A DNA stretch of 64,000 nucleotides from Nitratireductor aestuarii (GTDB lineage: Bacteria > Pseudomonadota > Alphaproteobacteria > Rhizobiales > Rhizobiaceae): assembly GCF_014641695.1 (NCBI RefSeq), contig NZ_BMIF01000004.1:273208-337207 (forward strand), written 5' to 3'. Every line of letters starts with the position of its first letter. The stretch's first letter is position 1. Positions 55,182 to 63,784 of this stretch are shown piece after piece. The position numbers and the translations under genes were made by a program. Under the pieces are notes generated by a model. It had not been told where the DNA came from. It did not search any database and was given only the letters and a program-made list of their open reading frames with translations.

Positions 55182-57323
55182 ATGTACTTATCGACGCCTC
55201 TTCGTATCCTGCAGATACTGCTTCTGCTCGCTTTGCCCGCGTGCAGCAGTGTACAGGATGCGTTGAACCCAGATTTCATCGTCACGCCGCGCCTGCAGAA
55301 CAATGAGCCGGAGCGCCGGGCGGAGCTTATCAATTCCGCCGCCTTCAACGCGAAGGCGCAGGAACGGACGATGGGCCTGTATCAGGGTTATATCGGCGAT
55401 CTGCGTACATCCTACGAGGGAGACCAAAGAGCGATCGCGAGAGACCTCAACGATCTCGCGCGTTCGTCACCGTCCCAGTTCAACCCCAACGAGCTGGTGT
55501 CGATCAATTTCTCCAACGCAAAGCTCAACTACATCCTGGAACAGCTCCTGCGCGGCGCGCTCGGCGTCAACTACATGGCGCCCGACAACCTTCCAACGGT
55601 CCCGTCGTTCCGGGTAGATACGGCCGTACCGAAGAGCCGGGTGCTGCAGATGGTGCGCGACCTGCTCGCACGGCACAACCTGGTCATGAGGCAGCTCAAC
55701 GGCGTTTACCACATCGGTACAGCGGATGTGATCAACACGATCGAGGCGAACGCGGCCAAGGGCGGTGACACCGAGGGAACGAAAGTCGTCAAGCTGCCGC
55801 GTGGCAATGCCCAGCAGGTCGCAACGCTTGCAAACCAGCTGCTGACGTCAGGCGTCCAGATCATTCCATCAGGAGCCGCGGACAGCTTGATCATCAAGGC
55901 TAATGCAAGCGATTTCGCCCCGACGGAGCGGATGCTGCAGATGCTTTCCGCGACTGCCGTGGGCTTTGATCAGGTCGCCATCCTGCCACTCACCCGCAGT
56001 GCGCCGGAAGCTGTGGCCCAGCAAATCACGGCGCTTTACGCACCAACACTGCGTCAGGAACATGAGCGCGTGACGGTCGTGCCCCTGCAGAATCAGCAGG
56101 CGATCCTGGTCGGAACATCCCATCCGTCGCTGATGAAGAACCTTGTCCAGCTCGTGGCCCAGCTTGACCGCTCGACGACCGACCAAAGCGACCTGCGCGT
56201 CATTCCGCTCACCCACCTGCATCCTTCGCAGATCGTGCCTCAGCTCGCCCAGATCTTCGGGGCTGACCTGCCCGTCTCCACCCCTACAGGAAACGCGGCC
56301 AAAGCGAAGATCGCCGGAGTGAGCACCAGGCTGCGGGATCCAACTCCACTAGCGCCGCTGACGGAAGCCGTAACAGGAGCGGCTGCTGAGAAAACCAGCA
56401 AGAGCGACGATGGTGAGGAGGCCTCCACGCGTACTTCTTCAACAGGTGATGTGCGGATCGTCTCCGATGATCGGACGAATTCGATCCTCGTTCACTCCAC
56501 CTACACCGTATTCAAGCGGATGAAGGAGGTCGTGGCGCTGCTCGACGTACCCCAGGCGCAGGTCATAATAGAAGCCACCGTGGTGGAGGTTGAGCTCAAC
56601 GATACGATCCAGTCGGGTGTCGAGTTCCTCCTGAAATACAGCGGCATAAGCTTCGGCAATGGCAGTAACCCCACAACAGACAACTCGCTGCTGGGCGCCA
56701 CGACTGACATTGGCCACGTCAATGTGCAGGCAGCGCTGAAGACGCTGCGAACCTTGGCCAACACACGCATCGTTTCGTCGCCCTACCTCACCGTGCTCGA
56801 TGGTGAGCCGGCGCGGCTTGTCATTGGCGATCAGGTGCCGTTCGCGGTCACCAACCAGAGCACCATCGTAGACGGCAAGACGACGACAACCAGCCAGACG
56901 CAGATATTGGACACGGGTATCGTCCTGCAGATTACGCCTCGAATCCATGCCAACAACTCGGTCAGCCTGGAGATCCTGCAGTCTGTGTCGAAGGTATCGG
57001 ACAGCGGCATCAAGGGGGACTATCGTCCTACCATCTCCACACGGGATATTACCTCCCGCATCCTTGCCCAATCCGGACGCACCGTGCTGCTCGGCGGCCT
57101 CATCCAGGAGCGCAAGGACCTCTCCGAGAGGGGCGTCCCGGTGGCATCGGAGATCCCTATCATAGGTCAGCTTTTCCGTTCCAACAGCGACACCCGCTCA
57201 CGTACAGAACTGCTGGTGCTTATCACTCCCAGGGTGTCAAGAACGTCTGCAGAGATCGAAGAGATCACCCGGGTTCTGCAAGGCCTGCAGCAATTTCAGG
57301 CATATCCCGACTTGAAACGCTAG
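55182..57323 (+). CDS. sctC: Outer-membrane secretin of the T3SS cluster, lipidated and GspD-like
   Basis: A 713-residue secretin. The signal ends in the lipobox LPAC (Cys 21), so the protein is probably a lipoprotein. Four N-domains seem present: N0 at about 105-180, then three repeats each closing on a DSLIIKA-, QAILVGT- or NSILVHS-like strand. The secretin domain runs from about 480, with VIIEATVVEVELND, LTVLDGEPARLVIGDQVPF and the C-terminal VPVASEIPIIGQLFRS. These details are closer to T2SS GspD than to YscC/InvG. In this place it most likely serves as SctC. Confidence 0.85.
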   Translation: MYLSTPLRILQILLLLALPACSSVQDALNPDFIVTPRLQNNEPERRAELINSAAFNAKAQERTMGLYQGYIGDLRTSYEGDQRAIARDLNDLARSSPSQFNPNELVSINFSNAKLNYILEQLLRGALGVNYMAPDNLPTVPSFRVDTAVPKSRVLQMVRDLLARHNLVMRQLNGVYHIGTADVINTIEANAAKGGDTEGTKVVKLPRGNAQQVATLANQLLTSGVQIIPSGAADSLIIKANASDFAPTERMLQMLSATAVGFDQVAILPLTRSAPEAVAQQITALYAPTLRQEHERVTVVPLQNQQAILVGTSHPSLMKNLVQLVAQLDRSTTDQSDLRVIPLTHLHPSQIVPQLAQIFGADLPVSTPTGNAAKAKIAGVSTRLRDPTPLAPLTEAVTGAAAEKTSKSDDGEEASTRTSSTGDVRIVSDDRTNSILVHSTYTVFKRMKEVVALLDVPQAQVIIEATVVEVELNDTIQSGVEFLLKYSGISFGNGSNPTTDNSLLGATTDIGHVNVQAALKTLRTLANTRIVSSPYLTVLDGEPARLVIGDQVPFAVTNQSTIVDGKTTTTSQTQILDTGIVLQITPRIHANNSVSLEILQSVSKVSDSGIKGDYRPTISTRDITSRILAQSGRTVLLGGLIQERKDLSERGVPVASEIPIIGQLFRSNSDTRSRTELLVLITPRVSRTSAEIEEITRVLQGLQQFQAYPDLKR

Positions 57324-57403
57324 ATCTTATTCTATATCAGATCGAACTATTCTTTTTCTTTGAAGCATACGTACTTTAACCATTAATGTAAGATTAATAC
57401 AAT

Positions 57404-57991
57404 ATGAAAATTGTAACACGATACGCTTTGCTGTTTCTTTTAGTTCCGCTGCACGCATGCCAGACACCTAAGCCTATTGCGATGTCCACAGTGGCTGTTC
57501 CCAGCAACCCGAACATCCATGACGGTGATGTACTTGTTGAACATCGAAAGGCGGGCCAGGACATACCACCCCTGCGCGGACAAGACGTTGTTACGGTGCG
57601 AACGTTTGCCAATGCCATCTCCACCAGCGGGGAAACCAGCAAGTTGGTTGAGCTGGAAGGAGTCAGCTGCAAGTTGAGCAGCGACGGATACACCGCCTCC
57701 GTTGTGACACCTGCCCAAGTTAACGTCCCGGACTATGGGTATGCCTCACGTCCTATAATGGCCCGCTGTGATGCCAAGGGATATAGACCTGGTGTTCTTA
57801 CCGTATCTGCGTTTAATCTCACCGAACAGGAGAACTATTCCGTCGCAACCAATGGCGGCCTCCTGGGGGTGATGTTTGCCGCGATTGTCCACGCTGCCTC
57901 TGATGTAAAGAAGCATGATTTCGCCTACCCTGGCTTGAAAGTCATCATGAACCCGGTTGGTTGCGAACGCACAAAAGCTGGCTGCAGATAA
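57404..57991 (+). CDS. Hypothetical lipoprotein, pilotin or cluster-associated envelope protein
   Basis: A 195-residue protein with a lipoprotein signal ending LHAC (Cys 19). The mature part has four more cysteines (GVSCKLSS, MARCDAKGY, GCERTKAGC) and a short hydrophobic stretch near residue 150. It resembles no family I can name. It follows the secretin gene by 80 bases and precedes convergent T3SS genes, so a role in secretin assembly is possible. Confidence 0.6.
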   Translation: MKIVTRYALLFLLVPLHACQTPKPIAMSTVAVPSNPNIHDGDVLVEHRKAGQDIPPLRGQDVVTVRTFANAISTSGETSKLVELEGVSCKLSSDGYTASVVTPAQVNVPDYGYASRPIMARCDAKGYRPGVLTVSAFNLTEQENYSVATNGGLLGVMFAAIVHAASDVKKHDFAYPGLKVIMNPVGCERTKAGCR

Positions 57992-58008
57992 CGGGGTTCT
58001 GTAGGATG

Positions 58009-58392
58009 TCACGCCTGTCGGAGGCTTCGGCTAAGCTCAAGCAGCTTGCGCAGGCAATCGTCCAGGCCCTGGACACTCATTGCTTCATCATCGATGACGA
58101 TCGCGAGCGTGATTTCTCGCCCGAGCGTGACGGACGGTCGGAGGAGCCGACCCTCCTTCCACTCGTGACCGGCAAGGTCGAAAAGCTTTTCTAAGATGTT
58201 GTCGTCCCAGAAGCGTGGCTTGAACATCAGGGTCGCGATCGTACGATCTTCGTCGGACGCCGCGGTCAGGGTGAAGGAGCAGCCGCTTGAAAATTGAAAT
58301 CTGTAGGCTTCGCGGGGACCACGGGGAACGTCCAGCCCCATCCGTGCGGAAAAGTCCTTGATGGAGCGTTCAATAGGGGCAGAGAATGTCAT
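58009..58392 (-). CDS. Small class I T3SS chaperone, SycN-like
   Basis: A 127-residue protein with the class I chaperone pattern: helix (IERSIKDFSARMG), strands (RFQFSSGCSFTLTAAS), then EGRLLRPSVTLGREITLAIVIDD and a final leucine-rich helix (LDDCLRKLLELSRSL). Length and layout agree with SycN (123 residues), which with YscB escorts the gatekeeper YopN. It lies 99 bases after sctW on the same strand, which supports this. Confidence 0.6.
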   Translation of the reverse strand: MTFSAPIERSIKDFSARMGLDVPRGPREAYRFQFSSGCSFTLTAASDEDRTIATLMFKPRFWDDNILEKLFDLAGHEWKEGRLLRPSVTLGREITLAIVIDDEAMSVQGLDDCLRKLLELSRSLRQA

Positions 58393-58491
58393 GTTGACGC
58401 TCTAGGTCTCTTCAACTGTTTCCGGAATGCTGAAACATCCCGGTCCTGGTGCTATTAACTTTTGGAGGAAAAGCGGTTTTCCCGCAGAGGC

Positions 58492-59679
58492 CTATCGGGA
58501 GCCAGCCTCGCTCACCTGGAGTTCCTCCTCCTCTTGCTCCACAAGCATTTCCAACATGCGCAGGATGGCTGCTCGCTGCGCGAGATAGGCTTTTGAGGAT
58601 GGACTGACGGCGGCCGGAAGCTCGCCGTGGAGATCGCGCAATCCGTTGGCGAAGACCAGCTTGGCGGCCATGGGACTTACCTCGTGCAAACGCATCAGCT
58701 CGCGTGCGTCTGCATAGCCCGGACGCTCCTTGCAGGCGAAGGAGAGCATGTCTTCGGCCAGATCCATCTCACCATCCTCAACACGTTGTGCCTCATCAAG
58801 GTGTCGGTTGGTTTGATCCATGAGTTCTGCCGACATGAGGACCACACTCTTTGCCTTGCGAAGTCGGTCAAGTTCCGACATCAGCGCTCGGATATAGCCA
58901 CGGTCCGTCGAAGGGCCTGTGCTGGCAAGATCCCTGGCGGCAGCCCTGATAAAGATGCCGATCACCTTGCGAAATCTGCGCTTGAGGTCAAACCGGCGAA
59001 GGAGATGGAAGATCTGCGCAATGTTGGCCGCATCGGCAATCAGCAAACGGTATGCGGCGCGCACGGAAGCCGGATCCCCGCCGATCGCAGCAGCCTTTGA
59101 GGCGGGAATTGCAGCAGCAAAGCCTGCTCGCACATCACGCTTTCGCGCAGCCTCATCGAAACCAGCCCGCAGATCCTGAAGCGCTCGCCTCAGCCGGAGA
59201 TCAATCTGCCGCCCCTCCAGATGCTGAAGCACGAGCTTGAGCGCCACATACTGATGCGTCACGTCAGGATCGTAGGCCTGCAACTCCGCCTGCACATTCC
59301 GAAGCAGCTCTGATGCTCCGTCCTCCTGGTGGTCGCCAGACAAACGCGGCTCCAGCGCAACCAGCCGCTCCAACAAGCGTTGAATGGAGGCCGCTCCCGG
59401 TAAATGTGGAAGATCCCGCCTGTATCTTGCGATACGCTCCAAAATGCGTTCATGGAGACTGCTGATCGTACGGAGCCGGCGCCCTTCGAGCAGGCGCCGG
59501 TCACCTCGATAGGCGACCGCCATACCGATTTCTTCCGCCAGATCCACCATCTGCGTACCCGGATCGGTTTCAAGCGCAACCGCTTCATCCATGTACGTGC
59601 CGCGCACGGTCTTCACGTCATCAAGACTTGGAAGCAAGGCCTTGGCCGCGGACGGGAAGTCAATTGCAACCATGGTCAC
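58492..59679 (-). CDS. sctW: Type III secretion gatekeeper SctW (YopN/TyeA, SepL, InvE family)
   Basis: A 395-residue soluble, all-helical protein with the central LEGRRLRTISSLHERILERIA and RHNLVMR-free core of the HrpJ/InvE domain, and a C-terminal TyeA-like part (from about residue 290, MDQTNRHLDEAQRVEDGEMD and on). These proteins hold back effector export until translocators are delivered. It sits between sctF and the small chaperone. Fusion of the YopN and TyeA parts in one chain is usual outside Yersinia. Confidence 0.82.
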   Translation of the reverse strand: MTMVAIDFPSAAKALLPSLDDVKTVRGTYMDEAVALETDPGTQMVDLAEEIGMAVAYRGDRRLLEGRRLRTISSLHERILERIARYRRDLPHLPGAASIQRLLERLVALEPRLSGDHQEDGASELLRNVQAELQAYDPDVTHQYVALKLVLQHLEGRQIDLRLRRALQDLRAGFDEAARKRDVRAGFAAAIPASKAAAIGGDPASVRAAYRLLIADAANIAQIFHLLRRFDLKRRFRKVIGIFIRAAARDLASTGPSTDRGYIRALMSELDRLRKAKSVVLMSAELMDQTNRHLDEAQRVEDGEMDLAEDMLSFACKERPGYADARELMRLHEVSPMAAKLVFANGLRDLHGELPAAVSPSSKAYLAQRAAILRMLEMLVEQEEEELQVSEAGSR

Positions 59680-59723
59680 GTCTTTCTGGAGATACGCAGC
59701 ACGTCAACTCGATGTCAGCTATC

Positions 59724-60017
59724 TTAGGCGATGTTGCGGATGATTGCCTTGATCGTGTCCGCTACGGCCTTGACCATGTTCGTGCGCATGTTGAGGGCCA
59801 TCGTCCATGTCTGCACGAGCATCTGCGCCCTCAAGGTTCTTTCGGATTCAGGCATGTTGGTGTTGTTCAGAAGCGCGTCGAGCTCGGTTTTGGTCTCGAC
59901 TCCAACTCCCGCGAGTTTATTCCCAATGGTTACAACATCGAGACCGCCGTCATCTGCGGGGAGATTGCCGGCGCGCGATAAGGAGCTTCCAGGAGTTGCA
60001 AGTGGATTAATTGCCAT
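59724..60017 (-). CDS. sctF: Type III secretion needle subunit SctF
   Basis: A 97-residue protein with no signal peptide, ending in the needle-type helix (LNMRTNMVKAVADTIKAIIRNIA), after a short PESERT-containing loop and an upstream helix. The pattern is that of YscF/PrgI/MxiH, in which the last residues are needed for polymerisation; it is slightly longer at the N terminus. The neighbour sctE lies 11 bases upstream, the yscE-F arrangement. Confidence 0.85.
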   Translation of the reverse strand: MAINPLATPGSSLSRAGNLPADDGGLDVVTIGNKLAGVGVETKTELDALLNNTNMPESERTLRAQMLVQTWTMALNMRTNMVKAVADTIKAIIRNIA

Positions 60018-60028
60018 AACAATAAGCC

Positions 60029-60250
60029 TTAAGTCTTCATATATTTTTCAAATATGCGAGTGGAACATTTCACAGCCTGACTGATCTTCTTTTGTGCCTC
60101 AAAATCCTTCGGGGACAAACCCTTCGTCATGTCTTGGGCAATTCTTTCCGATAGCCGCGCGAACTGCTCGCGAATTCCACTGGCGACCTGCTCCCTGTCA
60201 GGTCCCTGCAGGGCCTCGGTCAAGTCCGTAGGTGTAATTTCATCGGTCAT
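60029..60250 (-). CDS. Needle co-chaperone SctE-like (YscE/EscE/SsaE type)
   Basis: From ATG 60250, behind GGGAGA, this is a 73-residue, two-helix protein with an acidic N terminus and a basic second helix (SPKDFEAQKKISQAVKCSTR). Size, fold and position just before sctF match YscE-type co-chaperones, which with SctG wrap the needle subunit. Sequence likeness across this family is very low, so context is decisive. Confidence 0.6.
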   Translation of the reverse strand: MTDEITPTDLTEALQGPDREQVASGIREQFARLSERIAQDMTKGLSPKDFEAQKKISQAVKCSTRIFEKYMKT

Positions 60251-60267
60251 TGCAGTTTCTCCCAACC

Positions 60268-60993
60268 TCAATAATCGTCAGTAAACGCCGCGTTCTCCAG
60301 GCTATTGCGCTCAAGAATAAGTATCCGGCGGTGGTCCATGGCGATCCAACCCTCCGCTTCCCAGGCCTTCAGCGTCCGGTTCACGTTTCCCCGGGCTCCC
60401 CGCGCCATCAGGCCGAGGTCTGTCTGGGTCAGATACGGCCCGATCTGCAACACTTCCCGGCCATTGTACTCAACGCGATCACCCAGAACGTCAGCGAGCC
60501 GGACAAGACACTGCGACAGTCGGCCCGCCAAAGACTTCAGTCCCAGGATGCGGCTCAGATGCATATAAGACCTGTATCGCCGAGCAACGGTTCGTCCTAA
60601 TACTTTCTCTAATTCGCCGTAGTTTTCAAATAGCCCGAACAACGTTGCCTGAGGGATGGCCAGAACCGAGCTATCGCCTATGGCAGTGGCCATTTCAGCA
60701 TGGCCTCCGCCATCAAACACACCCAGTTCTCCAAAACTTTCGCCCGCAGGCAAGACACTGAACAGAATCGGCGTACCGTCTTCCAACAGATAGGAAAGCC
60801 GGATATGACCAGAAACTACGAAATACACGCAGGATGGTTCATCTTCCTGCAGGTAAACGAATTCCTCCGTCCTGAAGTTGCGGATATGGCCATGCCCAAA
60901 CAGCTCTACGAGAACTTCCCTTTGAAGGCTCGAGAACTCTGAATTGATAAAAGCCTCGCGGGCAAAAAATTCATCCAAATTCAAACGCGACAC
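60268..60993 (-). CDS. Crp/Fnr-family regulator at the head of the T3SS needle operon
   Basis: A cyclic-nucleotide-binding-fold regulator with the beta-roll (YFVVSGHIRLSYLLEDGTP, PAGESFGELGVFDGGGHAEM), a dimer helix and a C-terminal helix-turn-helix (YLTQTDLGLMARGARGNVNRTL, cut here). GTG 60993 gives 242 residues, the usual length; the frame runs on to TTG 61104 and no ATG is available. No four-cysteine FNR cluster is visible, so it is Crp-like. It is 17 bases before sctE and divergent from sctD, and so is the cluster's own regulator candidate. Confidence 0.8.
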   Translation of the reverse strand: MSRLNLDEFFAREAFINSEFSSLQREVLVELFGHGHIRNFRTEEFVYLQEDEPSCVYFVVSGHIRLSYLLEDGTPILFSVLPAGESFGELGVFDGGGHAEMATAIGDSSVLAIPQATLFGLFENYGELEKVLGRTVARRYRSYMHLSRILGLKSLAGRLSQCLVRLADVLGDRVEYNGREVLQIGPYLTQTDLGLMARGARGNVNRTLKAWEAEGWIAMDHRRILILERNSLENAAFTDDY

Positions 60994-61164
60994 CCAACAA
61001 TCAGAATTGAATAAAAACCGACAAAATTTCAAAAGTTCACTGCGTAATATTACATTCCAATACAGACCAAAATGGGTTCCATACAAACACGGGGCCTGAT
61101 ACAAGGATATTTATTTATAAACTTGTCCTATTCATGGCAAGAGAAACGAATAAAGTAACGTCCA

Positions 61165-61191
61165 TTCACAGTTATAATATCTTACTATAAT
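61165..61191 (+). promoter_or_regulatory. Tentative sctD promoter
   Basis: TTCACA (61165-61170) and TATAAT (61186-61191) are 15 bases apart, a short spacing, and another TATAAT lies at 61173-61178. The region is AT-rich between the Crp/Fnr gene and sctD. Confidence 0.3.
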
Positions 61192-61214
61192 ATGCATTCC
61201 ATAAGTGGCGATCC

Positions 61215-63239
61215 ATGTCCAAGCACGATATCGACTCCGTAATCCTCAAGATACTCAGCGGCGTACAGGCTGGTGTGGACGTGTCGCTGGTCGATGGAAC
61301 CTATATCCTCGGCTCAGCGGACGATGCGGACATTCAGATCCTTGACGTTTCGCTCAGCCCGCATCATGCGAAGCTCACGGTCGACCACGCAAGGGCATCG
61401 CTCCAGGCGCTGGCGGGACCCATTCAGCTGCGCAGTGGGCCGACGCTCTCTCCGCACGGCAAGGCGCATGAACTGCGGCCGCTCGATGTGGTAACCATGG
61501 GCATGACACGCTTTGCTGTGGCGCCCATGGCCGCAGATTGGGCATACCTGGGAACCACCGACACCCCGCCGACGCAGCGCCGTCGCCTGCTGTATCAGCC
61601 CATGAACCTCAGGGCCCTATGGGACGAGCAGCGGACGGCCCTTCTTGGCGCCGCCGCTGGCTTGCTCTTCCTCGGCTTCTGGGTCATTCCCCACAGCCTC
61701 ACCTTCCTGAGCACGCTCGGGGGCAATCTGGCTCCTGCCCAGGAGAAGGCCCTTTCCAAGGCAATCCGATCCCTCGAATTCGCCAACCACCTAACCATTC
61801 GCAAGGCACGCGATGGAACGCTGCATCTCGACGGAGCGGTGAACACATTGAATGAAAGGCAGGCCACCCTCACTGCGGTCAATCAGACCGGCATTCCCGT
61901 GGTGACCCATATTCTGGTGCTGGATACGCTGCGCGACGAGCTTGCAGCGGCAATCTCAAAACAGGCTCCAGATGCGGTTTTCAGCATGGCTTCGGACGGA
62001 GCCGTTGTGATTGGCGGCACCATGCCCGAAAAACAAAGCGTCACCGACCTCCTGCAGCTCGTGAAGAACACCGTAGGTGACTCGGTCCCCATACGTTCCT
62101 CTCTCAAAACCTATGACGATATTCTTGGCGAGGTGATTGCGCTTGGCCGAAAGGCACAGCTTTCGCGTACCCTGCATTTCAAGCTCAATGGAACACTGAT
62201 TGAGGCTGAGGGTTCCGTCCCTCCCGCGCAACTCGACTCATGGGCGGGCTTCCTGCAATCCTACGCGCAGCAGTTTGCGCCAATACTTCCTTTTCGGTCA
62301 CTGGTGCGGCAGCAAAAGCCGGACGGCACGGTCGACGACACCGTACCCCTGGAGCCATTCTACATTGGCATCGACAACCCAGCCGACGGCCAGGAAATCG
62401 ATCTCGACCTGCTTAGTGCCGGCCGCTACACGGCAGCAGACCTGCTGATTGGCGGAGGTCCAGCCGCTTCAGAACCGGAGGAGCTCCAATCCGTACAGCA
62501 GGTCACCCGACCTGTGCAGCCCGCACGACCAACCGAAACGCAGGCCTCACTCACTGAGCTCCTGAATGCAGGGACCGATCGCACCACCTCGCACACGGAT
62601 CTCGACTTACTGGCACGACGCGCGATTGAGCTTGCACAGAGCGGAAAGTTGGCTGGCCTCCATGGGGGAACAGCTCTCAAAGATGCCACCGAGAGGCTGC
62701 AACAACCGAAGGGATCCTCCTCGCTATCGGACTATGGGAAGCTTCTGCGCGAGAAGAGGCGAAAGCCGCAACGTCCCTGCTGGTCCGGATCCAACGTCGC
62801 CTTCGACAATGTGACCGGCGCCCTCTTCTGGCTGGATGTACTCAGCCAGAGCCAACCGCTCACCACTACCGCCTTCGACCGGGACACCGGTGAAATCCTT
62901 GCAGAGGCAGCACTGAACCCGATGAAGGTGGCGCAGTGCGCCCACCTTGCAAGTGACGGCACGCTTCGTTCGTACTACCTCGAGCGCGTCAGCAAGGAGC
63001 CCCACCTTGCCCGCGTCCTGCTGCGGAATGTTGCTCAGGCGCCGGTGCAGATCTCCGGCATCAGCTTGCCCGGAAACCGCTATTTCCAGACCACGAACAA
63101 CCAGATCTTCCATGAGGGCTCACTCCTCAACCCCTCCTCCAGCGTGATGTCCATCGGTGAACTCGGCGTGCTCTTCTCAACAGGCTCCGGCCTTTCCGTT
63201 GCATTCCCCGGCTCCAACCTCACATGGGAAACGAACTAG
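61215..63239 (+). CDS. sctD: Type III secretion inner-membrane ring protein SctD, with long C-terminal extension
   Basis: A 674-residue protein with an N-terminal FHA-like domain (residues about 5-115; TYILGSADDADIQI, LSPHHAKLTV), one membrane helix at about 138-162 (ALLGAAAGLLFLGFWVIPHS) and periplasmic ring-building modules to about 400. The remaining 270 residues are unusual: a flexible Thr/Ser/Gln-rich link (about 420-535) and a folded end with two cysteines (RPCWSG, VAQCAH). YscD and PrgH have about 400 residues. It closes the T3SS region. Confidence 0.88.
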   Translation: MSKHDIDSVILKILSGVQAGVDVSLVDGTYILGSADDADIQILDVSLSPHHAKLTVDHARASLQALAGPIQLRSGPTLSPHGKAHELRPLDVVTMGMTRFAVAPMAADWAYLGTTDTPPTQRRRLLYQPMNLRALWDEQRTALLGAAAGLLFLGFWVIPHSLTFLSTLGGNLAPAQEKALSKAIRSLEFANHLTIRKARDGTLHLDGAVNTLNERQATLTAVNQTGIPVVTHILVLDTLRDELAAAISKQAPDAVFSMASDGAVVIGGTMPEKQSVTDLLQLVKNTVGDSVPIRSSLKTYDDILGEVIALGRKAQLSRTLHFKLNGTLIEAEGSVPPAQLDSWAGFLQSYAQQFAPILPFRSLVRQQKPDGTVDDTVPLEPFYIGIDNPADGQEIDLDLLSAGRYTAADLLIGGGPAASEPEELQSVQQVTRPVQPARPTETQASLTELLNAGTDRTTSHTDLDLLARRAIELAQSGKLAGLHGGTALKDATERLQQPKGSSSLSDYGKLLREKRRKPQRPCWSGSNVAFDNVTGALFWLDVLSQSQPLTTTAFDRDTGEILAEAALNPMKVAQCAHLASDGTLRSYYLERVSKEPHLARVLLRNVAQAPVQISGISLPGNRYFQTTNNQIFHEGSLLNPSSSVMSIGELGVLFSTGSGLSVAFPGSNLTWETN

Positions 63240-63363
63240 ATATTTGGAGGAACGTACGGCGGATGTGCAGCTAGAAGGGTTGAGTTTAGCATTCCACTGC
63301 GCCAAAGGCCCTGCACTGGAGGCTATCCGACGCGCGGGGCTAGCGCCTATCGTAGGGCCAGAT
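63240..63363. other. Non-coding spacer after sctD
   Basis: No gene or clear repeat is visible in this short stretch. It includes a dyad GGGGCTAGCGCC-like segment at about 63334. It joins sctD to the tRNA-derived repeat array. Confidence 0.4.
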
Positions 63364-63364
63364 T

Positions 63365-63401
63365 AAACAAAAAAAGCGCCGGGCTTGTGCCGCGGCGCTT
63401 T
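63365..63401 (-). terminator. Terminator in repeat unit 1
   Basis: Read on the minus strand, AAAGCGCCG pairs with CGGCGCTTT (plus coordinates 63393-63401 and 63373-63381), followed by a run of T ending TGTTT. It is the same element as in the later units. Confidence 0.8.
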
Positions 63402-63405
63402 GATC

Positions 63406-63503
63406 TGGTTGCGGGGGCAGGTGAACCATTCGTCGGGGAATTGATCCACTGGATCAATTCCTGGTCCTCCGCACCCTTCAGGTCCTGAGCCTGGCCGAGC
63501 TTC
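63406..63503 (-). pseudogene. Degenerate initiator tRNA copy, unit 1
   Basis: On the minus strand the segment ends TGCCCCCGCAACCA, the 3' end of alphaproteobacterial tRNA-fMet, and contains a decayed anticodon arm (GGCTCAGGACCTGAAGGG). Between them is an insertion with the palindrome GAATTGATCC/GGATCAATTC (63438-63460). The T loop and the 5' half are degraded, so it cannot be a working tRNA. Confidence 0.7.
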
Positions 63504-63590
63504 TCCAATTCCCGCCCGCTGCGGCAACTGGCCACCCAGACGAACGTTGCGAGCGTACTGGGTTGTAAGGACTCCGGCCAAAGCACCGTA

Positions 63591-63627
63591 ATATAAAAAA
63601 AGCGCCGGGCTGATGCCTCGGCGCTTT
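63591..63627 (-). terminator. Terminator in repeat unit 2
   Basis: AAAGCGCCG (63599-63607) and CGGCGCTTT (63619-63627) form the stem with a changed loop. The T-run lies on the minus strand at 63595-63601. Confidence 0.75.
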
Positions 63628-63631
63628 GATT

Positions 63632-63738
63632 TGGTTGCGGGGGCAGGTGAAGCGTTCGTCTGGGAAGCGATCCACCGGATCAATTCCTGATCCTCCTCAC
63701 CCTTCAGGTTCTGAGACTGACGAGCACCCGAGCGGGGC
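63632..63738 (-). pseudogene. Degenerate initiator tRNA copy, unit 2
   Basis: The minus strand ends TGCCCCCGCAACCA and contains TGCTCGTCAGTCTCAGAACC, close to the D-stem and anticodon arm of tRNA-fMet (wild type GCTCGTCAGGCTCATAACC). The anticodon CAT has become CAG. The inserted palindrome is present but damaged (63664-63686). Confidence 0.75.
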
Positions 63739-63784
63739 TTCACACAGCACAGCGTGTCTCATGCCGGGCCTTAGAGGTGTCGCT

